NCBI GenBank assembly: GCA_019022495.1
Contig: JAFEKR010000015.1
Coordinates: forward strand, 248,001-312,000
Length of the DNA: 64,000 bases
Source of the DNA: Epichloe hybrida
Taxonomy: Eukaryota; Ascomycota; Sordariomycetes; Hypocreales; Clavicipitaceae
Direction of reading: 5' to 3'
This document shows, piece after piece, positions 62,501 to 64,000 of this stretch; within the stretch, counting starts at the first letter, position 1, and each line of letters starts with the position of its first letter. The translations under genes and the position numbers were made by a program. The notes under the pieces were generated by a model, which was given only the letters and a program-made list of their open reading frames with translations, had not been told where the DNA came from and searched no databases.

Positions 62501-64000
62501 TGAAGCTTCAGATGGCCGGCCAGAACCAGGCTGCAAATATGATGCAGCAACCGAATACTGAAGCCCTCAACCGACTACGCGTCATTGGTCATGAAGAAGG
62601 GCGGCAATTTAGCCAGGAGGCCATGCCCGATATTCCTATGAGCCCGCAGGAGCATAATGAGACTAGCGCCAAACTTCAGCGTATTGCCGGAGACACGAAC
62701 AAGGTCAGCCGTGGTCTGACTAAGTGGTATTCGATCACCCGGGATGACGCGCGAGCGAAAATGTTCTTCAGAACTGTGAGTGGCAGCAACTGCAACCCGT
62801 CCCCCCCCTTTTCTTTCCTCCCTCCCTTTACTTTTCTCAATGGTTCGTGACCTGCGAGTCAGGGTGTAACTGACAGGGGTCTTGCAGCGTCTACGAATTA
62901 TGAGGCAGTTCTCGGACGGAGAACCGATGAAAGTGTTGAAGGACAAGTTCAGCATCAATTCAGCAGAGATTGATCAAGCTCGAGCCATGTTGGAGAGCAT
63001 GGCCAAGGACTTGGCTGCCAACATGTACGGAAGGGGCATGGTGAAACCGGGACAGCAACCACAATCTGGTCAGGGGACGACGACCCCGAATCAGCCTGCA
63101 CAGTCGGTGATATCGCAGCAACAACAGCAGACTCAGCAACAGAATTTGCAGGGCCAGCCCGCGCCTTTGAACGCTGCCAACCTAGAGAAGAATACCCAGG
63201 CGCTGAAAAACCAGCAGAAATCGAGCGGCAAAGGTGCTCAAGCACCTCCTGCGCCAACCACCACGCAGCCCCCATTTCCCTTTGGGGCGTCATCGCCTCA
63301 TGGTAACCCCAGTTATATCGGCAAGCCAAAAGACATCAATCTTCAGCTGCCGCCCGCTCGGAAAAAGGCCAAGCTTTCCGTCCAGCACCCGGGACAAACA
63401 CCGCAGAGCGGCGCCACGCCTTCACCAAAAATAGCAAAGAATGCTTCTCCAGAAATGCGCCGGCCGGAGCCACCCAGGCCCGTCTTCCTCTGCAAAGAGC
63501 CAGACTGTGACATGGCAGCCATAGCGCTTCCCAGCGAGCAAGCTCTCCAAAGCCACGTCGAAGAAGAGCATACCAAGCCAAGGGAGGATCCGCTGAAGTT
63601 TGTCAAGGAAAATCTGGCTCTGGCGCTCGGCCTGGAGCCTGATGGCACCCCCAAAAAGGTGCCAAAGCCGGCAGAGGGTACGACAGCCATGAGTACATCG
63701 GCCTCAAAGCAGGGCCAGGCGCCCAAGAATGTTGCAGCGACGCCGGCATCGCATGGGAATGCCATGAAGAGGACGAGCAGCGGTTTGAGCAAGGGCGGGG
63801 ATGGGAAGGCGAACAAGGCGGATGTTGATTCCAAGCCACGGAAAAGCAGTGCCTGGGCCGGATGCACGATTGATGCTCAGGCGCTGCTCAACAACCTCGG
63901 GTTCGAAAAAGGCCTACCCAACATTGTCAATGACGCCCTAATGTACCGATCCTGGACACCCAACGATACACCCGGGTCTAGCAAAGACAGTGGAATCAGC
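59596..64000 (+). CDS. MED15: Mediator complex subunit 15 (Gal11-type), 3' truncated by window end
   Basis: Exons 59596-59786, 59890-59992, 60076-62775 and 62888 to beyond 64000; 1369 codons are visible and the frame is open at the edge. MED15 is a Mediator tail subunit that receives activator signals for RNA polymerase II. The N-terminal KIX-like domain (1-98) includes TWQGNISLNDRMGKTMDLIS and AEFGCNFERDVFYKSLNK, then ESYDQTMANKTLDFFKKR. A long Gln/Met/Asn-rich region follows, with CAG tracts at 60698-60722 and 61028-61055. Conserved later segments include PDIPMSPQEHNETSAKLQRI and RQFSDGEPMKVLKDKFSIN. A Cys-x4-Cys...His-x4-His element lies at about 63484-63570. Intron 1 ends in tandem acceptors CAGCAG, so one Ser may be included or skipped. 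Intron 3 (62776-62887) is GTGAGT...GCAG. Confidence 0.93.

Overview
The window is nuclear DNA of a filamentous ascomycete (Pezizomycotina), most likely a Sordariomycete and plausibly Hypocreales. The grounds are short spliceosomal introns of about 50-250 nt with CTAAC/CTGAC-like branch sites, fungal-only families (DUF4045-gelsolin, DENND11/DUF4484, DUF3295), and an AT-rich transposon block whose changes look like repeat-induced point mutation (RIP). Species cannot be fixed from the sequence alone. I rebuilt 14 protein genes by reading splice sites. Two run off the window edges: ARL2 at the left and MED15 at the right.

Layout. 1-276: 3' end of the ARL2-type GTPase gene. 277-2018: gene-free, with a relic of a Copia reverse transcriptase and a perfect 105-bp inverted repeat. 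2019-11261: DUF4045-gelsolin (+), an SLC1-type acyltransferase (-) and a DENND11-like protein (+). 11793-22452: four minus-strand genes, SEC63, a DUF3336/patatin lipase, SAR1 and a DUF3295-type protein. 22453-27814: gene-poor. 27815-31736: mitochondrial F1-ATPase delta subunit and an unrecognised Cys-rich protein (both +). 34514-35562: SMP-30/gluconolactonase-like gene (-). 35563-41615: gene-poor, with a Fot1/Pogo-type MITE. 41616-43654: a bZIP protein gene with an apparent frameshift. 44946-51726: a nested transposon island, a Copia LTR retrotransposon (45100-51475, TSD CTTAC) inside a Mutator-like TIR element (TSD ACCGGCAGC). 52039-53979: SEC12. 53980-59595: gene-poor and repeat-rich. 59596-end: Mediator subunit MED15.

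Shared function. SEC63 (ER translocation), SAR1 (COPII GTPase) and SEC12 (the exchange factor for SAR1) all act at the endoplasmic reticulum. The acyltransferase and patatin lipase act on ER or lipid-droplet lipids. Apart from the minus-strand run of four genes there is no sign of clustering. These are dispersed housekeeping genes separated by 3-6 kb gene-poor stretches that carry a recurring CTCCGTAC/GTACGGAG motif.

The most notable observations are the nested RIP-mutated transposons about 300 bp from SEC12; the perfect hairpin built from a retrotransposon fragment; two GC-AG introns with the same donor sequence; a (GTGA)8 microsatellite that forms the 5' splice site of the SMP-30 gene; and the CTCCGTAC motif family. 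I found no CRISPR array, tRNA, rRNA or biosynthetic cluster, and no convincing new multi-gene system.
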